This document shows, piece by piece, positions 1 to 5,833 of a stretch of DNA of 5,917 nt. Within the stretch, counting starts at the first letter, position 1. The number at the start of each line of letters is the position of its first letter. The DNA is from Rubrobacter sp. (GTDB lineage: Bacteria; Actinomycetota; Rubrobacteria; Rubrobacterales; Rubrobacteraceae). Below the pieces are notes generated by a model. The model did not search any database and had not been told where the DNA came from. It saw nothing but the letters and a program-made list of their open reading frames with translations. The stretch is from NCBI GenBank assembly GCA_013815575.1, contig JACDFX010000138.1:1-5917 (forward strand), read 5' to 3'. The translations under genes and the position numbers were made by a program.

Positions 1-686
1 TCCCGAAGGGCGAGGGCTGCTCCGCGTGGCGCGAGGAGCTGGCGGAGAGCCAGAAGCCGGAGAAGAGGCGCGAGGAGTCGGCGCGGGGTGAGTACGGGCC
101 TATTCAGGTCATGGAGGCCATAAAGAGGGTCGCCGGCCCGGACATGCGCCTCGTCACCGACGTCGGGCAGCACCAGATGTGGGCCGCCCAGTTCTTCGAG
201 TTTACGAAGCACAACAGCCACATCACCAGCGGCGGCCTCGGCACGATGGGCTTCTCGCTCCCGGCGGCGATGGGTGTTGCGTTCGCCTACCCCGACGAGC
301 CGGTCTGGGTGGTAGCCGGAGACGGCGGCTTCCAGATGAACATCCAGGAGTTGGCGACGATCCGGGACTTCGGCCTGAACATAAAGGTCGCCGTGCTGAA
401 CAACGGCTACCTCGGCATGGTCCGCCAGTGGCAGCAGTTCTTCCACAACCGCCGCTACTCGGAGACCCCCATCACGGGTCCCGACTACGAGCAGCTCACC
501 GCCGCCTACGGCCTGGCCGGGCGCACGGTCCACGAGGGCGACGACGTCGAGGCGACCGTGCGGTGGGCGGAGGAGCAGGACGGGTGCGTGATCCTGGACT
601 TCCACATAGACCCCGAGAAGAACGTCTACCCCATGATCCCCTCGGGCATGAGCGTCAACGAGATGATCGAGGAAGATGGCGCCTGA
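1..686 (+). CDS. ilvB: Acetohydroxyacid synthase large subunit, C-terminal part (5' end outside window)
   Basis: The reading frame is open from base 3 to TGA at 684-686 (about 227 residues), so this is the C-terminal third of a roughly 550-600 aa enzyme. Acetohydroxyacid synthase is ThDP-, Mg- and FAD-dependent and condenses pyruvate with pyruvate or 2-ketobutyrate, the first common step to Val, Leu and Ile. Counting from the ATG at 111, visible motifs are HQMWAAQFF (21-29), SGGLGTMGFSLPAAMG (40-55) and the ThDP/Mg motif that starts GDGGFQMN (70-77) and ends with NN (97-98). GMVRQW (102-107) carries the Trp (codon 429-431) that in characterised AHAS enzymes affects 2-ketobutyrate preference and herbicide sensitivity. 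The end, YPMIPSGMSVNEMIE, matches the usual AHAS C-terminus. The internal ATG at 111 is not the true start, because homology continues upstream of it. The gene overlaps the next by 11 bases. Confidence 0.96.
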   Translation, partial: PKGEGCSAWREELAESQKPEKRREESARGEYGPIQVMEAIKRVAGPDMRLVTDVGQHQMWAAQFFEFTKHNSHITSGGLGTMGFSLPAAMGVAFAYPDEPVWVVAGDGGFQMNIQELATIRDFGLNIKVAVLNNGYLGMVRQWQQFFHNRRYSETPITGPDYEQLTAAYGLAGRTVHEGDDVEATVRWAEEQDGCVILDFHIDPEKNVYPMIPSGMSVNEMIEEDGA

Positions 687-1362
687 GACGACGGGCGTGG
701 CGTCCAACGTTGTCAGGGTCCGCCTGGCCGCCGGCATCCTCGCCCTCAACCGCTTCATGATGACCCTCCAAAATAAACGCATGCCCCTCGCGCACTTGAA
801 GGTGAACAGCGACGCGGAGGGGACGAGTATCGAGCTCGGCCTCGACTGCCCAGAGGAGACGGCCCGACGCTACGCGGTGCTGCTGGAGAACATGGAGGAC
901 GTGCGGGAACTTCGCTTCTCGGGCGCCATGGCCGGGGATGGCCCCCCACGGGGCGTCTCCGTCGAAGGCCTGGACCACCTCGTGCTCACCGTCGCCGACC
1001 TGGACGCGACGACCGCCTTCTACGAGCGTGTACTCGGGATGGAGGGCGTCGTCTTCGGGGAAGGCAGGCGGGCACTCGAGTACGGAAGCGGAAAGATAAA
1101 CCTGCACGAGGTCGGGCGTGAGATCGAGCCGAAGGCCGCGGTCCCCACGCCGGGCTCCGCGGATCTCTGTTTCACGATCGGCCAGGAGATGGGCGACGTA
1201 GAAGAGCACCTGCGGTCCAACGGCGTCGAGGTCCTCCAGGGTCCGGTAGGTCGGACGGGCACCTTCGGGCCGATGACCTCGGTGTACCTGAGAGATCCGG
1301 ACGGAAACCTTTTAGAGCTATCCAAATACGAGGGGGAAGCCCCTCACGGAAGGGGTAGATAA
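676..1362 (+). CDS. ACT (IlvM/IlvN-like) - VOC/glyoxalase fusion protein in the ilvN position
   Basis: A single uninterrupted 228-residue frame. Residues about 11-83 look like the ACT domain of an AHAS small subunit: a first strand NVVRVRL, a helix around [12 protein letters not shown], a strand AHLKV, then [14 protein letters not shown] and a final [11 protein letters not shown], which parallels the 'NKLVDV' end of IlvM/IlvN. A Gly/Pro-rich linker (84-97) leads to a VOC domain (98-218): [46 protein letters not shown] and [15 protein letters not shown]. This is close to the GLOD5/Salmonella STM3117 type of glyoxalase-like protein. Candidate metal ligands are H101, H144 and E214. Predicted role: regulatory partner of the upstream AHAS, from the ACT domain and position; the VOC substrate is unknown. 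The ATG at 676 has GAGGAAG immediately upstream, unusually close; GTG at 697 is an alternative start. It overlaps ilvB by 11 bases and ends 1 base before ilvC. The VOC call is firm, the ACT call good, the function inferred. Confidence 0.9.
   Translation: MAPETTGVASNVVRVRLAAGILALNRFMMTLQNKRMPLAHLKVNSDAEGTSIELGLDCPEETARRYAVLLENMEDVRELRFSGAMAGDGPPRGVSVEGLDHLVLTVADLDATTAFYERVLGMEGVVFGEGRRALEYGSGKINLHEVGREIEPKAAVPTPGSADLCFTIGQEMGDVEEHLRSNGVEVLQGPVGRTGTFGPMTSVYLRDPDGNLLELSKYEGEAPHGRGR
1340..1355 (+). promoter_or_regulatory. Hairpin covering the ilvC ribosome binding site
   Basis: CCCCT (1340-1344) is complementary to AGGGG (1351-1355), with a 6-base loop; a G-U pair between 1339 and 1356 extends the stem. 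AGGGG is the ilvC Shine-Dalgarno sequence, 8 bases before its ATG at 1364. The GGGGG run at 1332-1336 can compete for the same C's. Ribosomes finishing the upstream gene would melt this structure, so it fits translational coupling. The pairing is seen directly; the regulatory effect is inferred. Confidence 0.4.
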
Positions 1363-1363
1363 C

Positions 1364-2386
1364 ATGGCCCGCGTTTACCGCGAAGGCGACATAGGAAACG
1401 AGATCACACAGAGAAAGGTCGCGGTCCTCGGCTACGGCAGCCAGGGCCACGCCCACGCCCTCAACCTGAAAGAATCCGGCTGCGACGTCACCGTCGGCCT
1501 CTACGAGGGCTCCAAGAGCTGGCCCAAGGCCGAGTCCGACGGCCTGCCGGTCATGACCATCGCCGACGCCGTGCAGCACGCCGACGTGGTCATGATGCTG
1601 CTGCCGGACGAGAGGCAGCCGGCGGTCTTCGAGGCGGAGGTGAGGGAGAACCTTTCCGAGGGTGACCTGATGCTCTTCGCCCACGGCTTCAACATCCACT
1701 TCAACCAGATCGAGGTCCCCCCCGAGGTCGACCTCGGCCTCGTCGCCCCGAAGGGCCCGGGACACGTCCTGCGGCGTATGTACGTTGAGGGCAAGGGTAT
1801 GCCCTCGCTCTTCGCCGTCCAGAACGACGCCTCGGGGCAGGCCAGGGACGTCACCCTCTCCTACGCCCGCGGCATCGGGAGCGGGCGGGCCGGGATCATC
1901 GAGACCACGTTCGCCGAGGAGACGGAGACGGACCTCTTCGGGGAGCAGGCGGTCCTGTGCGGCGGCCTCTCGGCGCTGCTGACGGCCGGATTCGAGACGC
2001 TGGTCGAGGCCGGGTACCAGCCGGAGCTTGCTTACTACGAGTGCGTAAACGAGTTGAAGCTTATAGTCGACCTCATCTACGAGGGCGGCCTGGCCGGGAT
2101 GCGGTACTCGATCTCGAACACCGCCGAGTACGGCGACTACACCGCTGGGCCCAAGATCGTGGACGACGGCGTGAAGGAGCGGATGCGCGGCATCCTGACG
2201 GACATCCAGACGGGCAAGTGGGCGAAGGAGTGGGTGCTCGAGAACCAGGCCGGGGGCTCCAGCTTTCTCGCCATGCGCCGCCGCCAGGCCGAGATGCAGG
2301 TCGAGAAGGTCGGCCAGGAGCTTCGGGCGCTCGCGGCGGAAGGCGCCGAAGCGCCGGCGGCGAGCCCGGCGGGGGGTGGCAACTAG
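1364..2386 (+). CDS. ilvC: Ketol-acid reductoisomerase, class I (KARI)
   Basis: A 340-residue protein, the usual class I length plus a short Ala/Pro/Gly-rich tail. It converts 2-acetolactate and 2-aceto-2-hydroxybutyrate to the 2,3-dihydroxy acids by Mg-dependent alkyl migration and NAD(P)H reduction, in the cytoplasm. The N-terminal Rossmann domain has GYGSQGHA (23-30), the cofactor loop GLYEGSKSW (45-53), LLPDE (79-83), FAHGFNIHF (105-113) with H108, and APKGPGH (128-134) with K130. The C-terminal domain has the metal/substrate residues D190 and E194 ([14 protein letters not shown]), E226 and E230 (YYECVNELK) and S251 ([11 protein letters not shown]), all at standard class I positions. The start is supported by AGGGG 8 bases upstream. 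In the cofactor loop, Tyr47 occupies the site often held by Arg or Lys. It lies 1 base after the fusion gene and abuts ilvE, so co-translation is likely. Confidence 0.98.
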   Translation: MARVYREGDIGNEITQRKVAVLGYGSQGHAHALNLKESGCDVTVGLYEGSKSWPKAESDGLPVMTIADAVQHADVVMMLLPDERQPAVFEAEVRENLSEGDLMLFAHGFNIHFNQIEVPPEVDLGLVAPKGPGHVLRRMYVEGKGMPSLFAVQNDASGQARDVTLSYARGIGSGRAGIIETTFAEETETDLFGEQAVLCGGLSALLTAGFETLVEAGYQPELAYYECVNELKLIVDLIYEGGLAGMRYSISNTAEYGDYTAGPKIVDDGVKERMRGILTDIQTGKWAKEWVLENQAGGSSFLAMRRRQAEMQVEKVGQELRALAAEGAEAPAASPAGGGN

Positions 2387-3343
2387 ATGGGCAGCAAGGC
2401 TTTTGTGGCCAACGACGCTGAGTGGTGTTACCACGGGGGCGAGTTGGTCCGGTTAGGAGACGTTAGGCTATCCCCCGCGACCCACGCCCTGAACTACGGC
2501 ACGGGCGTGTTCGAGGGGATACGGGCTTATTGGAACGAAGGTCGGGGGACGCTGCAGGTCCTCAAGTTGCGCGAGCACTTCGAGCGGTTCGAGAGGAGCT
2601 GCCGGATGCTCCGCATCGAGTTGCCGCTCACCGTCGACGAGTTGTGCGATACGACCCTGGAGATCCTGCGCCGCAACGCCTCGAGGGAGGACACCTACAT
2701 CCGGCCGCTCGCCTACAAGGCGGCCGAGGCGATCGGGGTCAACCTTAGGGGGGAATCCCAGCTCACGATCTTCACGGTCCCGATGGCCGACTACGTCGAG
2801 CTCACGGGCCTCAAGGTCTGCGTCTCCTCCTGGCGGCGCACGCCGGACACTTCCATACCGGCCCGCGGCAAGCTGACTGGCTCCTACATCAACACGGCGC
2901 TCGCGGTGGACGAGGCGCAGCGGGCCGGCTACGACGACGCCATCTTCCTCACCCAGGACGGCCACGTCTCCGAGGCAAGTGCTGCCAACATCTTCCTGCT
3001 GCGCAAGGGACAACTCCTAACGCCGCCCGTTACGGCGGACATCCTCGAAGGCATCGCGCGCGACTGCGTGATGGAGCTGGCGGAGAAGGAGCTTGGGATG
3101 CCGGTCCTGGAGCGCGACGTGGACCGGACGGAGCTGTACGCGGCCGACGAGGTCTTTCTCTCCGGCACCGGGTTCCAGATCGCCCCGATAGTCGAGGTCG
3201 ACGGCCGCCGCGTCGGCACTGGCAGCATCGGCCCCGTCGCCGAGCGCCTGCAGAACCTCTACTTCAAGGCCGCCCGTGAGAGCCTGGACGGCTACGAAGA
3301 CTGGACCGTCGCCGTCGAGGTTGCGGAGGGGGCGCGGCAGTGA
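2387..3343 (+). CDS. ilvE: Branched-chain amino acid aminotransferase (PLP fold type IV)
   Basis: A 318-residue protein of normal family length. It transfers an amino group between glutamate and the 2-keto acids of Val, Leu and Ile, and is the last step of all three pathways. Visible motifs are HALNYGTGVFEGIRAY (33-48), LREHFERF (61-68), YIRPLAYKA (104-112), GKLTGSYINTALA (161-173) with K162 as the expected PLP Schiff-base lysine, and DGHVSEASAANIF (191-203) with E196 expected to contact the PLP ring nitrogen. TPPVTADILEGI (212-223) and EVFLSGTGFQIAPIVEVDGR (255-274) follow. These fit a branched-chain aminotransferase better than D-amino acid transaminase or aminodeoxychorismate lyase. The ATG directly follows the ilvC stop (TAGATG) behind a G-rich GGGGGGTGG, so termination-reinitiation from ilvC is probable. 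A hairpin spans its stop codon, and a candidate promoter for the next unit lies in its last codons. Confidence 0.97.
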   Translation: MGSKAFVANDAEWCYHGGELVRLGDVRLSPATHALNYGTGVFEGIRAYWNEGRGTLQVLKLREHFERFERSCRMLRIELPLTVDELCDTTLEILRRNASREDTYIRPLAYKAAEAIGVNLRGESQLTIFTVPMADYVELTGLKVCVSSWRRTPDTSIPARGKLTGSYINTALAVDEAQRAGYDDAIFLTQDGHVSEASAANIFLLRKGQLLTPPVTADILEGIARDCVMELAEKELGMPVLERDVDRTELYAADEVFLSGTGFQIAPIVEVDGRRVGTGSIGPVAERLQNLYFKAARESLDGYEDWTVAVEVAEGARQ

Positions 3344-3349
3344 GATACT
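3321..3349 (+). promoter_or_regulatory. Candidate promoter for the leader-leuA unit
   Basis: TTGCGG (3321-3326) as a -35 and GATACT (3344-3349) as a -10 are separated by 17 bases, with an extended -10 TG at 3341-3342. Transcription would begin around 3355-3360, almost at the ATG of the Leu-rich leader ORF (3360). The hexamers match only 3/6 and 4/6 of the sigma-70 consensus, so the call rests mainly on spacing, the TG element and the position of the leader ORF. Confidence 0.4.
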
Positions 3350-3355
3350 GCCGCC
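3333..3355 (+). terminator. Hairpin across the ilvE stop codon, possible weak terminator
   Basis: GCGGCAGT (3334-3341) pairs perfectly with ACTGCCGC (3347-3354), giving an 8-bp stem with a 5-base loop. The ilvE TGA (3341-3343) begins at the top of the stem. The nearest T-rich stretch (3370-3377) starts about 15 bases after the stem, too far for a classical intrinsic terminator. It could end or stabilise the ilv transcript, or be incidental; it also overlaps the candidate promoter's -10. Confidence 0.4.
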
Positions 3356-3359
3356 CCAC

Positions 3360-3452
3360 ATGAAGGACGTTTTCTCTATCTTGCATCTCTCTCTCGTCGC
3401 CCTACGACTAACCGGGGTGGCCGCCGGGCGAATTACAAGCCCCGGTCTCTAA
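3360..3452 (+). CDS. Leucine-rich leader peptide of leuA (attenuator-type)
   Basis: A 30-codon ORF from ATG (3360-3362) to TAA (3450-3452), ending 71 bases before leuA. Codons 8-17 contain five leucines: TTG (3381), CTC (3387), CTC (3393), CTA (3402) and CTA (3408); the last codon before the stop is also Leu. CTA is rare in this GC-rich window. A short Leu-rich ORF directly before the committed gene of leucine synthesis is the classic arrangement of ribosome-mediated attenuation, and leader-peptide control of leuA has been proposed for Actinobacteria from comparative genomics. No Shine-Dalgarno sequence precedes the ATG, but the candidate promoter would start the RNA within about 5 bases of it, so translation could be effectively leaderless. 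The sequence after the Leu codons folds into alternative hairpins. The alternative, a chance ORF, cannot be excluded without homologous leaders. ORF and codon content are seen; the function is inferred. Confidence 0.65.
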   Translation: MKDVFSILHLSLVALRLTGVAAGRITSPGL

Positions 3453-3471
3453 CCGGCTGCCCCCGGCCACC
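3411..3471 (+). promoter_or_regulatory. Mutually exclusive hairpins of a putative leuA attenuator
   Basis: Several pairings compete. ACCGGGG (3411-3417) pairs with CCCCGGT (3440-3446). CCGGT (3442-3446) can instead pair with the downstream ACCGG (3452-3456) around a 5-base loop. GGTGGCCG (3416-3423) pairs with CGGCCACC (3464-3471), extended inward by GGGC (3426-3429) with GCCC (3459-3462). CCGGGC (3424-3429) can pair with GCCCCGG (3439-3445) with one bulged C. The two ACCGG copies lie in an 8-base direct repeat, CTAACCGG (3408-3415 and 3449-3456). The first holds the last of the clustered Leu codons and the second holds the leader stop codon, so ribosome position would choose the fold. No strong U-tract follows (only TTTT at 3503-3506), so the output might be translational or Rho-dependent. 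Confidence 0.5.
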
Positions 3472-3508
3472 AATCCCCCAGTGCCAGAATATTTCAACGC
3501 GGTTTTGT

Positions 3509-3514
3509 AGGAGG
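3509..3514 (+). promoter_or_regulatory. Ribosome binding site of leuA
   Basis: A perfect AGGAGG lies 9 bases before the leuA ATG at 3524. It fixes the start and contrasts with the missing site in front of the leader ORF. Confidence 0.85.
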
Positions 3515-3523
3515 AACAGAGTT

Positions 3524-5068
3524 ATGCGTCGAGTAGAGATCTTCGACACGACCCTTCGCGACGGCGAGCAGTCCCCGGGCATCTCCCTCTCGGTGGAAGA
3601 GAAGGTCGAGGTGGCCCGCCAGCTCGCCCGCCTGAAAGTGGACGTCATAGAGGCCGGCTTCCCCATTACCTCCGAAGGGGACTTCGAATCGGTATCCAGG
3701 ATCGCCGCCGAGGTGAAGGGGCCGCGGATTACAGGCCTCGCCCGCATCCATGAGGAAGACATCCGCCGCGCCTGGGAGGCCGTCCAATGGTCCGACAGGC
3801 CCCGCATCCACACGTTCGTGGGCACCTCTGATCTCCACATAGAGCACCAGATGCGCTCGAACCAGGAAGATATCCTGAAGCGGGCGGGCGAGGCCGTCGC
3901 CTTTGCCAAGGAGCTCTGTCCCAACGTCGAGTTCTCCCCGATGGACGCCACGCGGACGGACATCGGCTTTCTCTCAGAGGTCGTCGCCGCGGCGGTCGAG
4001 GCGGGGGCCGACGTCGTCAATATCGCGGACACCGTCGGCTACACGACGCCGGTCGAGTTCGCCGCCTTCCTGAAGGAGCTTCAGAACCGGGTTCCGGGGC
4101 TCAAGGACCGGACGCTCTCGGTCCATTGCCACGATGACCTCGGGATGGCGGTGGCGAACTCGCTGGCAGGTGTCGAGGTCGGGGCCGGGCAGGTCGAGGT
4201 GGCCGTGAACGGCATCGGGGAGCGGGCCGGCAACGCTAGCCTCGAAGAGGTCGTGATGGCGCTCGCCACGCGCGGAGATTTCTATGGTGTGGAGGTCGGC
4301 GTCGAGACGAAGCAGCTCGCGAACACGTCGCGCATGGTTTCGAACATGACCGGCTACGAGGTGCCCCCGAACAAGGCAATCGTTGGCAGAAACGCCTTTT
4401 TGCACGAGTCCGGCATCCACCAGGACGGCGTGCTCAAGGACCGGCGCACCTTTGAGATCATGAAGAAAGAGGACATCGGCCTCGAAGGCACGAACATCTT
4501 TCTCGGCAAACACTCGGGCCGCCACGCCCTCAAGGACGCCCTCGAGGAGCTCGGCTACGTCGTCGAGGGCGAGGTCCTCAAGCGGGCCTTCGTCCGCTTC
4601 AAGGAGGTGGCCGACCACAAGAAGACGGTCACGGCCGCGGACCTCGAAGCCATAGCCGCAGACGAGGTCGGCTCCTTCGAGGGCAAGTTCGTCCTCGACT
4701 CCTTCCGGGTGGTCGCCGCGACCGGCCGCCAGAGCCGGGCCGCCGTAACCATCTCCCACGCCGAGCAGGGCACGTTCGAGGCCGAGGCGGAGGGCGAGGG
4801 CCCAGTTGACGCCGTCTTCCGGGCCGTGGACGCCGCCACCAACATCAAGGGCCGCCTGACGGACTTCCGGATAGACGCCGTGACGGGCGGCAAGGACGCC
4901 CTTGGCGAGGTGCGAGTCTCCGTCGAGTTCGAGGACAACGAGTACGCCGGGCGCGGGCTAAGCCAGGACGTCGTCGAGGCGGCGGCCCGGGCCTACGTCC
5001 GGGCGGTCAACGTGTACACGGCCGGCAGGGTAGGTCTCCGGTGGAACACGCAACAGGTAGCGCCGTAG
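3524..5068 (+). CDS. leuA: 2-isopropylmalate synthase
   Basis: A 514-residue protein, the normal length of the bacterial LeuA group. It condenses acetyl-CoA with 2-ketoisovalerate to give 2-isopropylmalate, the committed step of leucine synthesis. The N-terminal TIM-barrel has [12 protein letters not shown] (8-19) with R12, D13 and E15, VIEAGFP (41-47), [12 protein letters not shown] (135-146), the metal-binding HCHDDLGMA (201-209), with H201 and H203 as ligands, and [14 protein letters not shown] (229-242). The linker region has HESGIHQDG (294-302) and GKHSGRHAL (328-336). The remainder, about 360-505, is the LeuA dimer/regulatory domain that binds leucine in feedback-sensitive enzymes. Length and motifs favour LeuA over citramalate or homocitrate synthase, although those share the barrel; the leuB neighbour agrees. 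The start is set by AGGAGG at 3509. The 3' end overlaps the next gene by 28 bases. Confidence 0.97.
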   Translation: MRRVEIFDTTLRDGEQSPGISLSVEEKVEVARQLARLKVDVIEAGFPITSEGDFESVSRIAAEVKGPRITGLARIHEEDIRRAWEAVQWSDRPRIHTFVGTSDLHIEHQMRSNQEDILKRAGEAVAFAKELCPNVEFSPMDATRTDIGFLSEVVAAAVEAGADVVNIADTVGYTTPVEFAAFLKELQNRVPGLKDRTLSVHCHDDLGMAVANSLAGVEVGAGQVEVAVNGIGERAGNASLEEVVMALATRGDFYGVEVGVETKQLANTSRMVSNMTGYEVPPNKAIVGRNAFLHESGIHQDGVLKDRRTFEIMKKEDIGLEGTNIFLGKHSGRHALKDALEELGYVVEGEVLKRAFVRFKEVADHKKTVTAADLEAIAADEVGSFEGKFVLDSFRVVAATGRQSRAAVTISHAEQGTFEAEAEGEGPVDAVFRAVDAATNIKGRLTDFRIDAVTGGKDALGEVRVSVEFEDNEYAGRGLSQDVVEAAARAYVRAVNVYTAGRVGLRWNTQQVAP

Positions 5069-5823
5069 AGACGCCCCGCCAAGGCGTCTCCACCCCCGAA
5101 CCGCCCCCGGCCTACAGACGCCTCGATGGCCCCGTTCCCGTCCGCCACCCCCCGCGCCTGGAGGACGAGGCGCGGAGGGTACGGGGGTACCTGACACAGG
5201 GCTCCGGCGCGCTGGCCGATATCCTTGGGGCCGAGTCGCCGGGGCTCTCGGCCCTCCTCGTCGCGGATGAGGATTGGGACGGGGCGCCGCGTGACAACGA
5301 GCGCCCTTACCCGCCGGGGCTTCCGTACTTTACGCGCTCCGTCGAGCCCCCGGCACTGGTGCTGCCGGAAAGATTGTCCCCGGTCTTTTGGCCCCGCACG
5401 GGGGCTCTCCTGCCGCTCGCGGTCTGGCACGAGTTGGCGCACGCTTTCCTGCTGGACCGGGAGGTCGTGAGGATGCCCGTGTGGCTCGGCGAATTCGTGC
5501 CGCAGGCGGCCTCGGCGGCGGTCGCCCGCAGGGTCGGGGTGCCAATGGAAGAGCACCTGAGGCGTGTGGACCCCAACCCCGGCTTTACGGTTCGGGGCCT
5601 CGCGGGTCCGGCTGGCGCGGGGGAGCAGATGAAGTTCCAGAACCTTCTGCTCCTCTTCGGCGTGGCGACGCTGCGGGAGTTCGGGGAAGGGTTTCTGGGG
5701 CAGATTTTCCGGGCGCTGTGGGATGAGAGAGCTGTGGTCGGGGGGGCGCGGGCGGAGGAATTGCTCGCGGACGCCCTCGGGCCGGGAGGACGAGAGTGGC
5801 TCCGGTCGAGGCCGGAGTTTTAG
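5041..5823 (+). CDS. Uncharacterised HEXXH (zincin-like) protein between leuA and leuB
   Basis: A 260-residue protein I do not recognise as a named family. It begins at GTG inside leuA, with AGGGTAGG at 5027-5034 as a Shine-Dalgarno sequence; no good start exists between there and the conserved-looking core. The first roughly 40 residues are Pro-rich and probably disordered. LAVWHELAHAFLL (126-138) contains HEXXH (H130, E131, H134), and MPVWLGEFVPQAA (145-157) follows, with E151 17 residues after H134. This resembles the gluzincin pattern HEXXH...W-L-x-E, where the later Glu is the third zinc ligand. Residues 88-110 (ERPYPPGLPYFTRS, then PALVLPE) resemble the strand that precedes the helix in small peptidase-like zincins. 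No signal peptide or clear membrane segment is seen, so it is probably cytoplasmic. It overlaps leuA by 28 bases and ends 10 bases before leuB, so it should be co-translated with leucine enzymes. Peptidase activity is plausible but unproven. Confidence 0.8.
   Translation: MEHATGSAVETPRQGVSTPEPPPAYRRLDGPVPVRHPPRLEDEARRVRGYLTQGSGALADILGAESPGLSALLVADEDWDGAPRDNERPYPPGLPYFTRSVEPPALVLPERLSPVFWPRTGALLPLAVWHELAHAFLLDREVVRMPVWLGEFVPQAASAAVARRVGVPMEEHLRRVDPNPGFTVRGLAGPAGAGEQMKFQNLLLLFGVATLREFGEGFLGQIFRALWDERAVVGGARAEELLADALGPGGREWLRSRPEF
5068..5090 (+). terminator. Perfect hairpin immediately after the leuA stop codon
   Basis: GAGACGCC (5068-5075) pairs perfectly with GGCGTCTC (5083-5090) around a 7-base loop. 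The stem starts at the last base of the leuA TAG and lies within codons 10-17 of the overlapping downstream gene. No U-tract follows, so it is unlikely to be a complete intrinsic terminator. It may instead protect a processed leuA 3' end or slow elongation in the next gene. Confidence 0.4.
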
Positions 5824-5827
5824 GAGG
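5822..5827 (+). promoter_or_regulatory. Ribosome binding site of leuB
   Basis: A perfect AGGAGG overlaps the stop codon (TAG, 5821-5823) of the zincin-like gene and lies 6 bases before the leuB ATG. The upstream terminating ribosome would stop on top of this site, which supports coupled translation. Confidence 0.85.
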
Positions 5828-5833
5828 ATCACG

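Noticed and set aside
111..686. ATG at 111 as the start of a short 191-residue protein
   Set aside because: The same frame stays open to the window edge, and AHAS needs the missing N-terminal domains, so this is an internal methionine of ilvB.
928..1362. Separate VOC gene starting at the internal ATG 928
   Set aside because: There is no Shine-Dalgarno sequence ahead of it and no stop or frameshift between the ACT and VOC parts, so a fusion is the simpler reading.
1172..2434. 420-codon open frame on the - strand opposite ilvC
   Set aside because: It lies opposite a KARI gene with all catalytic residues, and its product is an Arg/Leu/Val/His-rich sequence without recognisable domains. Long antisense frames are expected in GC-rich coding DNA.
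3411..3446. T-box-like string GGGGTGGCCGCC followed by a GGGC/GCCC hairpin before leuA
   Set aside because: It only loosely resembles the T-box consensus GGGTGGNACCGCG (the ACC is missing). Only about 60 bases lie upstream in the gap, too few for a specifier stem, and no U-tract follows. A leader-peptide mechanism fits better.
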